64,000 nucleotides of DNA from Promethearchaeota archaeon (GCA_030603385.1 JAUVXW010000004.1:1-64000), one strand, 5' to 3'; positions 25,819-34,501 are shown, counted from the stretch's first letter. The notes: a model not told the origin generated them from the letters alone. Numbers and translations are program-made.

Positions 25819-25884
25819 TTTAGTCGGAATAAGATTTAAAATTTTTAAAAATAAGATTAATTTATAGATTTAAAAATAATCTCT
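25819..25884 (-). repeat. Terminal inverted repeat, right
   Basis: It begins TTTAGTCGGAATAAG on the plus strand and ends AAAATAATCTCT. It is the partner of 24047-24112. Confidence 0.85.
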
Positions 25885-25924
25885 GTATAGTGTCAATTAA
25901 TTGATTAAAAGATTGATGATTTAA

Positions 25925-26359
25925 ATGGTAAATCAAGATTTGTTAAACAATGTTAAGTCCAAATTAAACGAAAGCGGAACCGTTACTGCTGATGATACAC
26001 TCCAGTTATTAGAAGTTTATAAACAAATATCTTTAGAAAAAAAGGAATTACAAGAGGAATTCGAAGATATGGCAATGTTAGACATGGAGTTTCTTGGTCA
26101 AATTATAATTTCTGATGAAAATAAGAAATTTTGGTTAAAATTCAAGGAAGGGAAAGTTGATTTTGGGGAAGGTGAAGTTGAAAGACCAACTCTAACCTTT
26201 ACCACTACCATGAACGTTTTTTCAGGGATATTATTTGGTCATATAGAAATTTCAAGTGCCCATAAGGCTGGAGATATTTCATTTGAAGGTAGAGGTGAAG
26301 AACTCATGGATTTTCAAGCAATAACTTCAGTTATAAATGATTTCTTACAAAATTTATAA
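25925..26359 (+). CDS. SCP2-type lipid-binding domain protein with N-terminal helix
   Basis: A protein of 144 residues. Residues 1-48 are helical. From about residue 50 an SCP2 domain follows (FLGQIIISDENKKFWLKF, PTLTFTTTMNVFSGILFG, AHKAGDISFEG). Such domains carry acyl-CoA or other lipids. It lies 40 bases beyond the right end of the insertion sequence and points away from the thiolase operon. It is related in fold to the SCP2 protein at 21809 but is not a close copy. Its promoter may lie partly within the insertion sequence end. Confidence 0.75.
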   Translation: MVNQDLLNNVKSKLNESGTVTADDTLQLLEVYKQISLEKKELQEEFEDMAMLDMEFLGQIIISDENKKFWLKFKEGKVDFGEGEVERPTLTFTTTMNVFSGILFGHIEISSAHKAGDISFEGRGEELMDFQAITSVINDFLQNL

Positions 26360-26421
26360 TTCCGTTTGAATAAACCAGAGAAAATTATATTAGGAGCTTG
26401 GATAAAACTTTCCATTCATCC

Positions 26422-27282
26422 TTATAAAATTTGTTTAATTAATCGGGGAATATCCCAAGGAGTATCAGCAATTAAAGCACCTGCTCCTGTAAGAGCTCTA
26501 ATTTTACCTTGTGCGGTGCCAAAATCACCTGAAATGATTGCACCCGCATGACCCATCCGTTTACCTTCTGGAGCGCTTCTTCCGGCTATATATGCCACGA
26601 CAGGTTTATCAGTATGATGTTTTATAAATTCAGCAGTTTTTTCTTCTTCATCGCTACCAATCTCTCCAATTAAAACAATAATCTTGCTGTTAGCTTCATT
26701 TGAATAATATTCAACAGCCTCTAACATTGTGGTACCACGAACTGGATCTCCTCCAATTCCGATGTAGGCTGAAACTCCGATTCCTGCTTTCCCTATCGCT
26801 TTGGTAATTTCATAGGACAAGGTACCGCTTTTTGAGATAACCGCAACATTTCCATAGTTGCACATATCACCCGGCATTATCCCCAATTTTATTTTATCTG
26901 GTATCATCATACCAGGGCAATTTGGTCCTAGTATATGTAGATTTCGTTCATGAGCCATCTCAATTAATCGAATCATATCAAAAACGGGAACATTTTCAGT
27001 TATAATACAGGTCATATTAATTCCAGCAAGTATGCTTTCCTTAACTGCATTAAAGGTAAATCGTGCAGGAACAAATATAATACTAGTATCACATCCTGTT
27101 TCTTCAGCTGCTTCTTCCACAGTATTAAACACGGGAATTTCATAAACAGTCTGACCGCCTTTCTTAGGGGTAACTCCTGCTACAATATTGCTTCCATAAT
27201 CTAACATTAAACGTGAATGGAACATGCCTTGATTTCCAGTAATACCTTGAACTACTACCTTGGATTTTTCACTGATGTACAT
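26422..27282 (-). CDS. sucD: Succinyl-CoA ligase, alpha subunit
   Basis: A protein of 286 residues, the usual length. GITGNQGMFHSRLMLDYG (about residues 14-31) binds CoA. The phosphorylated histidine is in GKRMGHAGAIISGDFG (about residue 245). With the beta subunit it converts succinyl-CoA, ADP and phosphate to succinate, CoA and ATP, or the reverse. It begins one base after the stop of sucC (TAAGATG), so the two are translated in tandem. It belongs to the citrate cycle group spread over this window. Confidence 0.94.
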   Translation of the reverse strand: MYISEKSKVVVQGITGNQGMFHSRLMLDYGSNIVAGVTPKKGGQTVYEIPVFNTVEEAAEETGCDTSIIFVPARFTFNAVKESILAGINMTCIITENVPVFDMIRLIEMAHERNLHILGPNCPGMMIPDKIKLGIMPGDMCNYGNVAVISKSGTLSYEITKAIGKAGIGVSAYIGIGGDPVRGTTMLEAVEYYSNEANSKIIVLIGEIGSDEEEKTAEFIKHHTDKPVVAYIAGRSAPEGKRMGHAGAIISGDFGTAQGKIRALTGAGALIADTPWDIPRLIKQIL

Positions 27283-27283
27283 C

Positions 27284-28408
27284 TTATCCCCCTACAACCT
27301 CCTTTATCTTTTGTACTGCATCCAATACATTTTGAAAAGCCGTAATTCCAGCATTATTAAGGAGGGAAATTCCTTCTTTATCGTTTGTGCCAGTTAATCT
27401 TATTACCATCGGTGGTGTATCTTTAAAATCTTCTAATGCTTGAATTATTGCTTCTGCAACTACATCACAACGAGTAATTCCACCATAAATATTTACTAAA
27501 ACAGCTTTTAGGTTCATTTTAAGTAGCAATTCTAATGCTTTATATACCCGTTCTTTACTTGCTCCACCACCAACATCTAAAAAATTTGCAGGTTTTAATT
27601 CTAATTCTGATAGAACATCCAATAATGCCATTGTCAATCCAGCTCCGTTTGCTAAAATACCGATTTCACCAGAGAGCTCTACAAATGAAAATCCAGCTTC
27701 TTTTGCTAATTTTTCTAGCTGTGAAAGTTTTTTGTTTTGTAACTCTTGAACGATTGGTTGTCGAAATGCTGTATCATCATCTAATATCATTTTACCATCA
27801 ACTGCTACTAATCCAGAAGGAGTAAGAACTAACGGATTTATCTCTACAAGCTGTGCTTCAATGCTTTTAGTAATTTCCCATAATTTTATAAATAAATTTA
27901 TTACCGAATCCAAGAGCTCTCCTTTAAATCCTAGCTGTTTTGAAACTTTACTAGCGAGATCTTCCGTTAGTCCTTCCTTCAATTTGAAGCTCTCTTTTAT
28001 TATTGCTTCAGGATTAGTTTTAGATACTTCTTCGATGTCAATTCCACCTTCTTTACTTGCAATAATGAAAAATTGTCGTCCTGATGCGTCCAAAACTATT
28101 GAGCAATAATATTCTTGGTCTATTTGAGCTAACTCTTCTATAAGAATAGCTTCTACTTGGAATCCCCCAACTTCTCTACTAAAAAATTCTTTACAAAGAG
28201 ATATTGCTTCCTCCTTAGATTTAGCTATTTTTATCAATCCTGCTTTTTTTCTGCTCCCAATTGCAATTTGAGATTTAATAATTGCAGGAAATGTGAATTG
28301 ATTTACTTTTTCTTCTACATCTTCCACTTTTTCAATAATAATATTGTCCGCTAATGGAATGTCAAATCTGCTGAAAATTTTTTTACTTTCATATTCAAGT
28401 AATCGAAT
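27284..28408 (-). CDS. sucC: Succinyl-CoA ligase, beta subunit, with a non-standard ATT start
   Basis: A protein of 374 residues if read from ATT at 28406-28408. The first GTG in frame (28325) would remove 27 residues that match the family start: RLLEYESKKIFSRFDIPLA, the xLLEYExKxxF...xIP opening of the ATP-grasp. An in-frame TAA at 28412-28414 excludes any start further upstream. GGAGGG at 28416-28421 is seven bases before ATT, ideal for initiation. Further on, VEINPLVLTPSG holds metal ligands, and FLDVGGGASKERV and VNIYGGITRCDVVAE hold the C-terminal CoA-ligase domain. Known beta subunits are about 380-390 residues, so the ATT start gives the right size. Confidence 0.9.
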   Translation of the reverse strand: MRLLEYESKKIFSRFDIPLADNIIIEKVEDVEEKVNQFTFPAIIKSQIAIGSRKKAGLIKIAKSKEEAISLCKEFFSREVGGFQVEAILIEELAQIDQEYYCSIVLDASGRQFFIIASKEGGIDIEEVSKTNPEAIIKESFKLKEGLTEDLASKVSKQLGFKGELLDSVINLFIKLWEITKSIEAQLVEINPLVLTPSGLVAVDGKMILDDDTAFRQPIVQELQNKKLSQLEKLAKEAGFSFVELSGEIGILANGAGLTMALLDVLSELELKPANFLDVGGGASKERVYKALELLLKMNLKAVLVNIYGGITRCDVVAEAIIQALEDFKDTPPMVIRLTGTNDKEGISLLNNAGITAFQNVLDAVQKIKEVVGG

Positions 28409-28415
28409 AAATTAT

Positions 28416-28421
28416 CCCTCC
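28416..28421 (-). promoter_or_regulatory. Shine-Dalgarno site deciding an ATT start of sucC
   Basis: GGAGGG on the minus strand is one of the best ribosome-binding sites in the window. It is placed seven bases before ATT 28408. No ATG, GTG or TTG lies within reach in the sucC frame. Confidence 0.75.
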
Positions 28422-28608
28422 TTTTTGTGTAGCTTACTAGCAGCAATCTAATCCCAAATTAATATGAAATTCATTCATTTATTAATAAAATTTTTTCTAA
28501 TAATCTATAAAACAAATATCGGAATTTAGGTAGTTTCTGCTTATTTCTTGTTGTTCTTTGGAATACTTTAATATATAATAAAGTGAAATAAATAATTACA
28601 AGTAAATT

Positions 28609-30033
28609 TTGTTGAATATTAAAATGAAAGCATCCAGTGAAACCCAAAAATCAGATAATTTAAAAGGTGCTTCTAACACGAAATTGTTTACATTTTCTAT
28701 GGGATATTTTCTTAATATTTTTGTTATGGTGGCTTTCAATTCTTATGTTTGGACATTTTACGAAGTAGAACTTGGCTTAATAGGTATCGTGTCGTTATGG
28801 CCAATGTATTTGGTAATCGCGAATGTGATATATATGATATGGAGTATGATAACTAATCCTCTTTTAGGATATTTTACAGATAAACCTCTTAGATGGACAA
28901 AGAAAAGGGGTTTTCACACCCCTTGGATCATCATTGGGGGAATTCCAACGATAATATTTTTTTTCCTGCTTTTCACACCACCAAAAGTAACAGGAGTGGG
29001 AAGTGTTATCCCAATTTTAGTTTATTATATATTGATAGTTTGTCTATTTGACACATTTTATTCACTTCTTCAAACACATTCTTTTGGGGCTTTTGCTGCG
29101 CACTTTAGAGGTGATAAGGAGCGTGTTAAAGCAGGATTTTCAACTCAAATCTTCACATTTATAGCAAATTTTGCAGCAATCGCAATCTGGTCTCAAATTA
29201 TTGACACTGAATCATTTACAATTGCGGCATTGGTAAGTGTAATACTTTTAGGTATTTCTTTAATTATTTTTATTCCAGGATCAAAGGAATCTGACGAAAT
29301 AAAAGAACGATTCATTGTAGGATATGAGAATGCAGAAAAAGTTTCCTTTTTCAAAACCATGAAAATTGCCATAAAACAAAAAAATTTCATGTTAATAGTG
29401 TTTACATACATTTTATTTATGATAGCAATGGGATTAGTAAGTATGAATTCATTTAATTTCGTTGGTGATGTTTTACAGGCAAAACAGAAGATTAGAACCG
29501 TAGAATCACTCTTGATGCTCATTTCCTCTTTAATAACAATGCCAATATGGTTTTATGTGACAAAAAAAATTGAAAATTCAACCATGTATTCACTTGGATT
29601 AATCATTTTTGGATTTGTTGTATTATTTAACTTGTTTATTGTAAATGTATTCCAATTCTTTCTAACCGCAATTTTTAGAGGTGCTGCGATTGCAATGTTT
29701 TTGATTATGTTATCACCCTTATTTGCTGATTGTTATGATGAAATTGCAGTAAAAACTCAAAAACATCAACAGGCTACATTATTAGGAATTCGCAATTTTT
29801 TTCTTAAAATTTCTATAACAATTCAAAGCTTAATTATAGCATTTATACATATTATCACTGCGTATGAACCAATTAACCCAAGTGGGGAGGCATTATTTGG
29901 TCTTCGCTTAATCCAAGGACTATTCCCATTTCTATTTTGTATAATTGGTGCCATAATTTTTTATAAGTGGTATGACTTGAAAGGAAATAAAAAACAAGAA
30001 ATTATGCAGAAATTGCAGGAAATGGGATTATAA
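28609..30033 (+). CDS. Sugar:cation symporter of the GPH (MelB-like) family
   Basis: A membrane protein of up to 474 residues with about twelve hydrophobic segments. The segment MWSMITNPLLGYFTD (about residues 76-90), followed by RGFHTPWIIIGG, matches the GPH family, in which this aspartate region binds the coupling cation. GPH carriers import glycosides, pentosides or hexuronides with Na+ or H+. The likely start is ATG at 28624; an upstream TTG is also possible. It is the only sugar transporter in the window and could feed the signal-peptide-less glycosidases at 15-20 kb and 36-40 kb. Confidence 0.8.
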   Translation: MLNIKMKASSETQKSDNLKGASNTKLFTFSMGYFLNIFVMVAFNSYVWTFYEVELGLIGIVSLWPMYLVIANVIYMIWSMITNPLLGYFTDKPLRWTKKRGFHTPWIIIGGIPTIIFFFLLFTPPKVTGVGSVIPILVYYILIVCLFDTFYSLLQTHSFGAFAAHFRGDKERVKAGFSTQIFTFIANFAAIAIWSQIIDTESFTIAALVSVILLGISLIIFIPGSKESDEIKERFIVGYENAEKVSFFKTMKIAIKQKNFMLIVFTYILFMIAMGLVSMNSFNFVGDVLQAKQKIRTVESLLMLISSLITMPIWFYVTKKIENSTMYSLGLIIFGFVVLFNLFIVNVFQFFLTAIFRGAAIAMFLIMLSPLFADCYDEIAVKTQKHQQATLLGIRNFFLKISITIQSLIIAFIHIITAYEPINPSGEALFGLRLIQGLFPFLFCIIGAIIFYKWYDLKGNKKQEIMQKLQEMGL

Positions 30034-30135
30034 AATTTTCTTACTATCTTCCTTTCTATTCAAGTAACTGAGGAATCCAAGCTGAATTTCCTTTTGTTAT
30101 TTTATATTTCTTTAAAACTTCTTTATGAATCTTTT

Positions 30136-30468
30136 TTAGAAACGAGAAATATTCATTACCATATATAGCTTTTCCCCTTCCATGGCAAATAAACTTGTAC
30201 AATGTCTTTTCTTTATCATACTAACAAATTCATTAGGAGTATATCCTAAAGGTTCAATTGGATCCAGTGTCTCAACCATGCTGAAAAGCATTTCTGCTCT
30301 TTCAAAATATGATTCAGGCAATTTTGAGGATATTACTACTAGATCAACATCACTTCGTTCATTAAAATCTCCTCTTGAGAAAGATCCATACAATATGATG
30401 CATTCTGGGTGTAATTCTCTAACAACTTTTTTACAAAACTTTTTAATCCCATTATTGATCTTTCTCAT
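30136..30468 (-). CDS. MNT-type minimal nucleotidyltransferase (MNT/HEPN antitoxin-like)
   Basis: A protein of 110 residues. ILYGSFSRGDFNERSDVDLVV (about residues 25-45, written here in two parts as ILYGSFSRGD and FNERSDVDLVV) is the GSxxRG...DxD nucleotidyltransferase motif. Minimal nucleotidyltransferases of this size usually pair with a HEPN RNase and inactivate it by adding nucleotides. Here the partner gene upstream is only a 36-residue remnant whose stop overlaps this start (ATGA). The protein may have lost its partner. Confidence 0.85.
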   Translation of the reverse strand: MRKINNGIKKFCKKVVRELHPECIILYGSFSRGDFNERSDVDLVVISSKLPESYFERAEMLFSMVETLDPIEPLGYTPNEFVSMIKKRHCTSLFAMEGEKLYMVMNISRF

Positions 30469-30575
30469 TTAATATAACACCAGTTATAAAATCCATTTTC
30501 CTTATCTACAACTGCTGATTTAAACGTATTGTTCGCCTCATTCATCCACCTATTATATTCTTCAGTGTCAAACAT
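30465..30575 (-). pseudogene. HEPN toxin remnant (N-terminal 36 residues)
   Basis: From ATG at 30573-30575 the frame reads MFDTEEYNRWMNEANNTF and then KSAVVDKENGFYNWCYIK before TGA. This matches the first helices of HEPN proteins (RWLxxAxxxLxxAxxLxxxGxYxxAxF). The catalytic RxxxxH and the rest of the roughly 120-residue fold are gone. The stop overlaps the start of the MNT gene, the usual arrangement of an intact HEPN/MNT pair, so an internal deletion appears to have fused the ends. It could still be translated as a short peptide. Confidence 0.55.
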
Positions 30576-30700
30576 AATATTTTTACCTTATATAAAACTA
30601 ACTCTAATGAAATTAAGGAACAGAACAAATAAATTTTTATGGCACTGTTAAACAAATTTTATTTTATAAATTAATTTTTAGGGAAATAGAAGAGTTAATT

Positions 30701-31519
30701 TTAATCTAAACCCTTTATTTTAAGTGGCGGTCGCGGAGCTGTCCTACGGTATTTAACTGCAGGATAACCTAATGTGAAAGCCCCGAGCACCATTCCCTTT
30801 ATTCCTAAAATCTTTAAAATCTCCTTATTCATAGGAACAGCTCCTTGAATCATTCCAATCCAACAAGTTCCAAGACCAAGACTTTCAGCTGCTAGCATAC
30901 CATAAGTTAAAGCAATTCCAGCATCATTTGCCCGTAATCCAATCATTACTGTGTTTTTTTCAACAACCCTATAATATAGTACAATTACATGAGGTGCATT
31001 GTAAAAAATACTCCGACCTATAGATTTGAAGTATTTGAGTGCTTGTTCACTTGATTGAAATCCCATATATTGGTATTGAGTTTTCACTATTTCATCGCTC
31101 AATGCTTCGATTTTTTCAGGATCAGATAAAATTACGTATCGCCACATTCGGGCATTAGAAGCGCTTGGAGCATATCTCATTGCATCAAAAATTTTTTCGA
31201 TTAATTCCTTAGGAACTTTTTTATTTTTATAAAGTCTTATTGATCGTTTTGCGCGTATGAGTTTATAAATCTTGTCGAAATCTACAATACTTTCTGGAGA
31301 ATCTATTCCTGGAAAAGTCTCAACATCATCTAGATCCTTTGTAATAATCGCATCTTCAGGACAAATTGCTATGCAATGTCCACAGATATTACATGTATTT
31401 AGACTTTCATTGAAAACTACTTCTTTATCTTTATTAACAGAAAAATAAGCACGACCACACTCTTGGATACAGAGCTTACAATTTGTACATTTTTCTTTAT
31501 CAATACCGATTACTGACAT
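30701..31519 (-). CDS. Nitroreductase with N-terminal ferredoxin domain
   Basis: A protein of 272 residues. Residues 1-60 carry two [4Fe-4S] motifs, CTNCKLCIQEC and CNICGHCIAICP. Residues about 85-272 form an FMN-binding nitroreductase domain (RAKRSIRLYKNKKVPKE, APSASNARMWRYVIL, LGLGTCWIGM). Such fusions pass electrons from the iron-sulfur clusters to FMN for reduction of an unknown acceptor. The gene stands alone. No sign of damage. Confidence 0.88.
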   Translation of the reverse strand: MSVIGIDKEKCTNCKLCIQECGRAYFSVNKDKEVVFNESLNTCNICGHCIAICPEDAIITKDLDDVETFPGIDSPESIVDFDKIYKLIRAKRSIRLYKNKKVPKELIEKIFDAMRYAPSASNARMWRYVILSDPEKIEALSDEIVKTQYQYMGFQSSEQALKYFKSIGRSIFYNAPHVIVLYYRVVEKNTVMIGLRANDAGIALTYGMLAAESLGLGTCWIGMIQGAVPMNKEILKILGIKGMVLGAFTLGYPAVKYRRTAPRPPLKIKGLD

Positions 31520-31638
31520 GTTAGTTAACCTTAATGTGAATAATTTATTCTTTTTTTAAGAAAATTAAGGGTAATTTATAAAAAATTGGCTAATTATTAG
31601 CAAATTTAATTATTAACCGGATAAATACATTCCAGTAG

Positions 31639-31869
31639 TATAAAGCAAATAGCTACTACGAGGATAATTCGCACAATCCTTATGATCATGAAGCTGCAAT
31701 GAAACTAGCTTTAGATACAAATAAATTTGCTTTAGGCCTACTTTATCTAAATCTTAACAGGAAAACTTACGGAGAAAATGTCCGTATTTACGATAGTGAT
31801 AAGAGACCTTTATATCAAAGGGAATTAAACAGAAAAAAGTATGAATATTTGTTAGAGACATTCCGATAA
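31639..31869 (+). pseudogene. 2-oxoacid:ferredoxin oxidoreductase beta-subunit remnant
   Basis: An open stretch after TAG 31636-31638 and ending at TAA 31867-31869 has no start codon at its head. It encodes YYEDNSHNPYDHEAAMKLAL, then DTNKFALGLLYLNLNRKTYGE. This matches the tail of 2-oxoacid:ferredoxin oxidoreductase beta subunits, where HDxxDxxAAxxLA is followed by xGVFYxxxRPTYxE. The ThDP-binding part is absent. Whether it was specific for pyruvate or 2-oxoglutarate cannot be told. In a window full of citrate-cycle genes, a lost 2-oxoglutarate enzyme is an attractive reading but unproven. Confidence 0.6.
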
Positions 31870-31903
31870 TTTGCTTAAAACTAAGACATTTTTTTTCAAA
31901 GAA

Positions 31904-32497
31904 TTATTTTAATTTATCTAATATATCCCTTGAGATATTTCTAATATTGTTATTGAAATCTAATTCAAAAGCTTTAACAATTTCTTTAAAATCATTTTCT
32001 AAATCCGCCCATTTTATTCGAAAATGAAAATAATCCCAGTCTAAAGAATCTTTATTTGCAATTATAATTTTCAATACATCATCATTATCGATTGAGCTAC
32101 GATCACTTCTTGCCAATTTCGTTAATATATAATCTTCAACAGCAAGAACATAAACATCCCCAAAAAACAACTGTATTTTATCAACCATTTGATCATCCCA
32201 TTGAAAAGCATCGCAGGGTTTTAGCCATATTTCTGCCTCACTATTCTTCCCAAATACTGTGAATAAATCATGATCTATTTTTGGTTGTTGCTTTGTATTA
32301 ATCTCTTTTTCTTTTAAGGCTTCAATATAAGTATTTAGCTTCTTCTGAGATTTGATTTTAATACAAACATCAATATCTAGAGTTGTTCTTGCAACATTAT
32401 AAGCAGGAAGAGCTAACCCTCCGATTATAACAGTCGTAATCTTATAGTGAGATGCAACATCTAAGATAATTTGGAGTATATTACTTATCAACTTCAA
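31904..32497 (-). CDS. Nucleotidyltransferase-fold protein (AbiEii/DUF6036-like), pair 1
   Basis: A protein of 197 residues. VIIGGLALPAY (about residues 24-34) and RTTLDIDVCIKI (about 37-48) form the GG...DxD nucleotidyltransferase core. KLARSDRSSIDNDDV is the helix typical of the AbiEii-like group. The start is TTG at 32495-32497, lying within the last 17 bases of a small upstream ORF. The pairing of a short helical protein with this enzyme suggests a toxin-antitoxin module. A similarly built pair lies at 35452-36318, on the other side of sdhAB. Confidence 0.7.
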   Translation of the reverse strand: MKLISNILQIILDVASHYKITTVIIGGLALPAYNVARTTLDIDVCIKIKSQKKLNTYIEALKEKEINTKQQPKIDHDLFTVFGKNSEAEIWLKPCDAFQWDDQMVDKIQLFFGDVYVLAVEDYILTKLARSDRSSIDNDDVLKIIIANKDSLDWDYFHFRIKWADLENDFKEIVKAFELDFNNNIRNISRDILDKLK

Positions 32498-32642
32498 TCA
32501 ACCTAAGCATATCCTTGAAAATTTGTTCTGGAGTTTTGCCCCTTTCAATTAGACGTTGAAACTCATCTACTTTTTTATATGCTCGTTCTATATCTGCAAG
32601 AGTAATATGAATAGGGGCTCTTTTTTCTTTTTCCGGTCTCAT
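32481..32642 (-). CDS. Small protein upstream of the nucleotidyltransferase, possible antitoxin
   Basis: A frame of 53 residues from ATG 32640-32642. It is predicted to be helical and charged, with RAPIHITLADIERAYKKVDE then FQRLIERGKTPEQIFKDML. It overlaps the TTG start of the nucleotidyltransferase by 17 bases in another frame, a sign of translational coupling. I do not recognise a family. Its layout with the downstream gene matches the 78-residue protein at 35452. Confidence 0.55.
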   Translation of the reverse strand: MRPEKEKRAPIHITLADIERAYKKVDEFQRLIERGKTPEQIFKDMLRLIEVDK

Positions 32643-32788
32643 TTTTTTCTAAGAAACAAATGTTTTTAGTTTCATTTATAATTTTATGTTGTTTAAACCT
32701 ATAAATTTATTTTTTCTATTTCTTCTACACTTATTTTATATCTTATTAGTAAAATGTTTTTATTCAATACAATAAAGTATGATATTTA

Positions 32789-34501
32789 ATGAGAATCGAA
32801 GAATTTGATGTATTAGTTGTCGGGGCAGGTCTTAGTGGTTTAAGGGCAGGTTTAGAATTATCGACTAAATGGAATACAGCAGTTATTAGTAAAGTTTTTC
32901 CTGTTCGGAGCCACTCTGGAGCTGCTCAAGGAGGGATCAATGCTACCCTAGGTAATTTAGAAGAAGGAAAAGGCGACACTCCCAAAGGACATGCATTTGA
33001 TACCGTAAAAGGTTCTGATTATCTCGCAGATCAAGATATCGTAATGTTTATGTGTGAAGAAGCCCCAAAGATTGTTGTTGAGTTTGAAAGTATGGGTGCT
33101 CCTTTTTCCCGATTGGATTCAGGTTTAATTGCACAGCGACCCTTTGGAGGAGCAGGTTTTCCACGTACATGTTATGCGGGTGATAGAACAGGTCATGCTT
33201 TACTTCACACACTCAATGAACAATCTATTCATAATGGGTTGAATTTTTTTGATGAATACTTTTTAGTAGATCTTTTCAAAGCTGGGGGGAGAATCGCAGG
33301 ATTAATTGCCCTTGATATTGCTAAGGGTGAATTAGTGTCATTTCGAGCACCATATGTTATATTAGCAACTGGAGGGTTCGGACGTATTTTTAAATTCTCT
33401 ACTAATGCTGTTATCAATACAGGTGATGGAGTTGGAGCGGCATTTCGAGCCGGGATCCCAATGCAAGATGTTGAATTTGTTCAATTTCATCCAACAACTT
33501 TATTTGGGACAAATATATTAATAACCGAGGGCGCTCGGGGTGAAGGTGGATATTTATTTAATAACAAAAATCATCGTTTTATGGAAAAGACCGCACCAAA
33601 AGCCATGGAACTCGCCCCACGTGATATTGTAGCACGTTCAATTGAAACAGAAATTATTGAGGAAAGAGGATTTGAAAATTCATATGTTCATTTAGATCTT
33701 ACTCATTTAGGTGCTGAGAGAATTAAGGAGAGACTTCCTGGTATTAGAGAGATTAGTATTTCTTTTGCAGGAATTGACCCAATTGATGAACCAATCCCTG
33801 TACAACCTGGTCAGCATTATTCAATGGGTGGAATTGGAACTAAATTCGATGGAATATATGGGGAAACAGATCTACCAGGACTTTATACTATTGGTGAATG
33901 TTCTTGTTTATCTGTTCATGGTGCTAATCGATTAGGTGGTAACTCGTTATTAGAAACTGCAGTATTTGGGAGATATATAGGAAGAAAATTACTTAAAAAA
34001 GGATTACCTAATAAACCATCATTAAGCGAAATTCAGATTGCTGAAGAAAAGGCAATCAATAATATCGAAAGATTATTTAAGAGCTGGAGTGAAAATACTG
34101 GTAAAAAACCCGTAGAGATTAGAAATGAAATGGGAGAGACTCTGAATAGGAATGTAGGCGTCTATAGAACTGATAAGGATCTTAAGAAAGCGACCACAAC
34201 CCTTCCAAGATTACAAAAAGAATTCTTAAACACACAAGTTTCAACTGAAGATAGAAGATTTAATTACGGACTAATCCGAACTTTAGAACTTAGAAGTATG
34301 TTAGATATTGCAGAAGCAACTTCTTATGCCTCATTATGGAGGAAAGAGAGTAGAGGCGCTCACTTCCGTATTGATTACCCTACGAGAAATGATGATAAAT
34401 ATCTCGTGCATACAATGATTTATAGAGTAAAAGATGGGTTGGAGATAAAGACAAAACCAGTTAAATTAGGAATATTTGAGATCAAGGAGAGGAAATACTA
34501 A
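32789..34501 (+). CDS. sdhA: Succinate dehydrogenase/fumarate reductase flavoprotein subunit
   Basis: A protein of 570 residues. VLVVGAGLSGLRAG (about residues 9-22) binds FAD. The histidine in PVRSHSGAAQGGINA (about residue 42) is where FAD is covalently attached. Substrate-binding and proton-transfer residues lie in QFHPTTLFG, TEGARGEGG and AHRG-like PRDIVARSIE. The C-terminal GAHFRIDYP is also typical. It interconverts succinate and fumarate with SdhB. Stop and next start overlap (TAATG). There is no membrane-anchor gene nearby. Confidence 0.95.
   Translation: MRIEEFDVLVVGAGLSGLRAGLELSTKWNTAVISKVFPVRSHSGAAQGGINATLGNLEEGKGDTPKGHAFDTVKGSDYLADQDIVMFMCEEAPKIVVEFESMGAPFSRLDSGLIAQRPFGGAGFPRTCYAGDRTGHALLHTLNEQSIHNGLNFFDEYFLVDLFKAGGRIAGLIALDIAKGELVSFRAPYVILATGGFGRIFKFSTNAVINTGDGVGAAFRAGIPMQDVEFVQFHPTTLFGTNILITEGARGEGGYLFNNKNHRFMEKTAPKAMELAPRDIVARSIETEIIEERGFENSYVHLDLTHLGAERIKERLPGIREISISFAGIDPIDEPIPVQPGQHYSMGGIGTKFDGIYGETDLPGLYTIGECSCLSVHGANRLGGNSLLETAVFGRYIGRKLLKKGLPNKPSLSEIQIAEEKAINNIERLFKSWSENTGKKPVEIRNEMGETLNRNVGVYRTDKDLKKATTTLPRLQKEFLNTQVSTEDRRFNYGLIRTLELRSMLDIAEATSYASLWRKESRGAHFRIDYPTRNDDKYLVHTMIYRVKDGLEIKTKPVKLGIFEIKERKY

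Larger units (their letters stand above)
24047..25884. mobile_element. Complete insertion sequence with 66-bp inverted repeats
   Basis: The element is 1838 bases long, with one transposase gene. Its ends are imperfect inverted repeats of 66 bases, differing at only a few positions. It splits a region of lipid-related genes: thiolase/DUF35/SCP2 on one side, a second SCP2 gene on the other. I see no convincing target-site duplication in the bases next to the ends (TGTTGT and GTATAG). The insertion may be old or the true ends shifted by a few bases. The long terminal repeats and intact transposase suggest recent activity. Confidence 0.85.

Noticed and set aside
24041-25890. Target-site duplication of the insertion sequence
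   Set aside because: Bases outside the two ends (TGTTGT and GTATAG) do not match well enough to claim one.
30465-30467. TGA ending the HEPN remnant as a second selenocysteine
   Set aside because: The sequence after the TGA in that frame does not look like the rest of a HEPN protein, and no cysteine position is expected there.
31636-31638. TAG before the oxidoreductase remnant as a read-through (pyrrolysine) codon
   Set aside because: The sequence upstream in frame does not continue the beta subunit; the gene is simply truncated.
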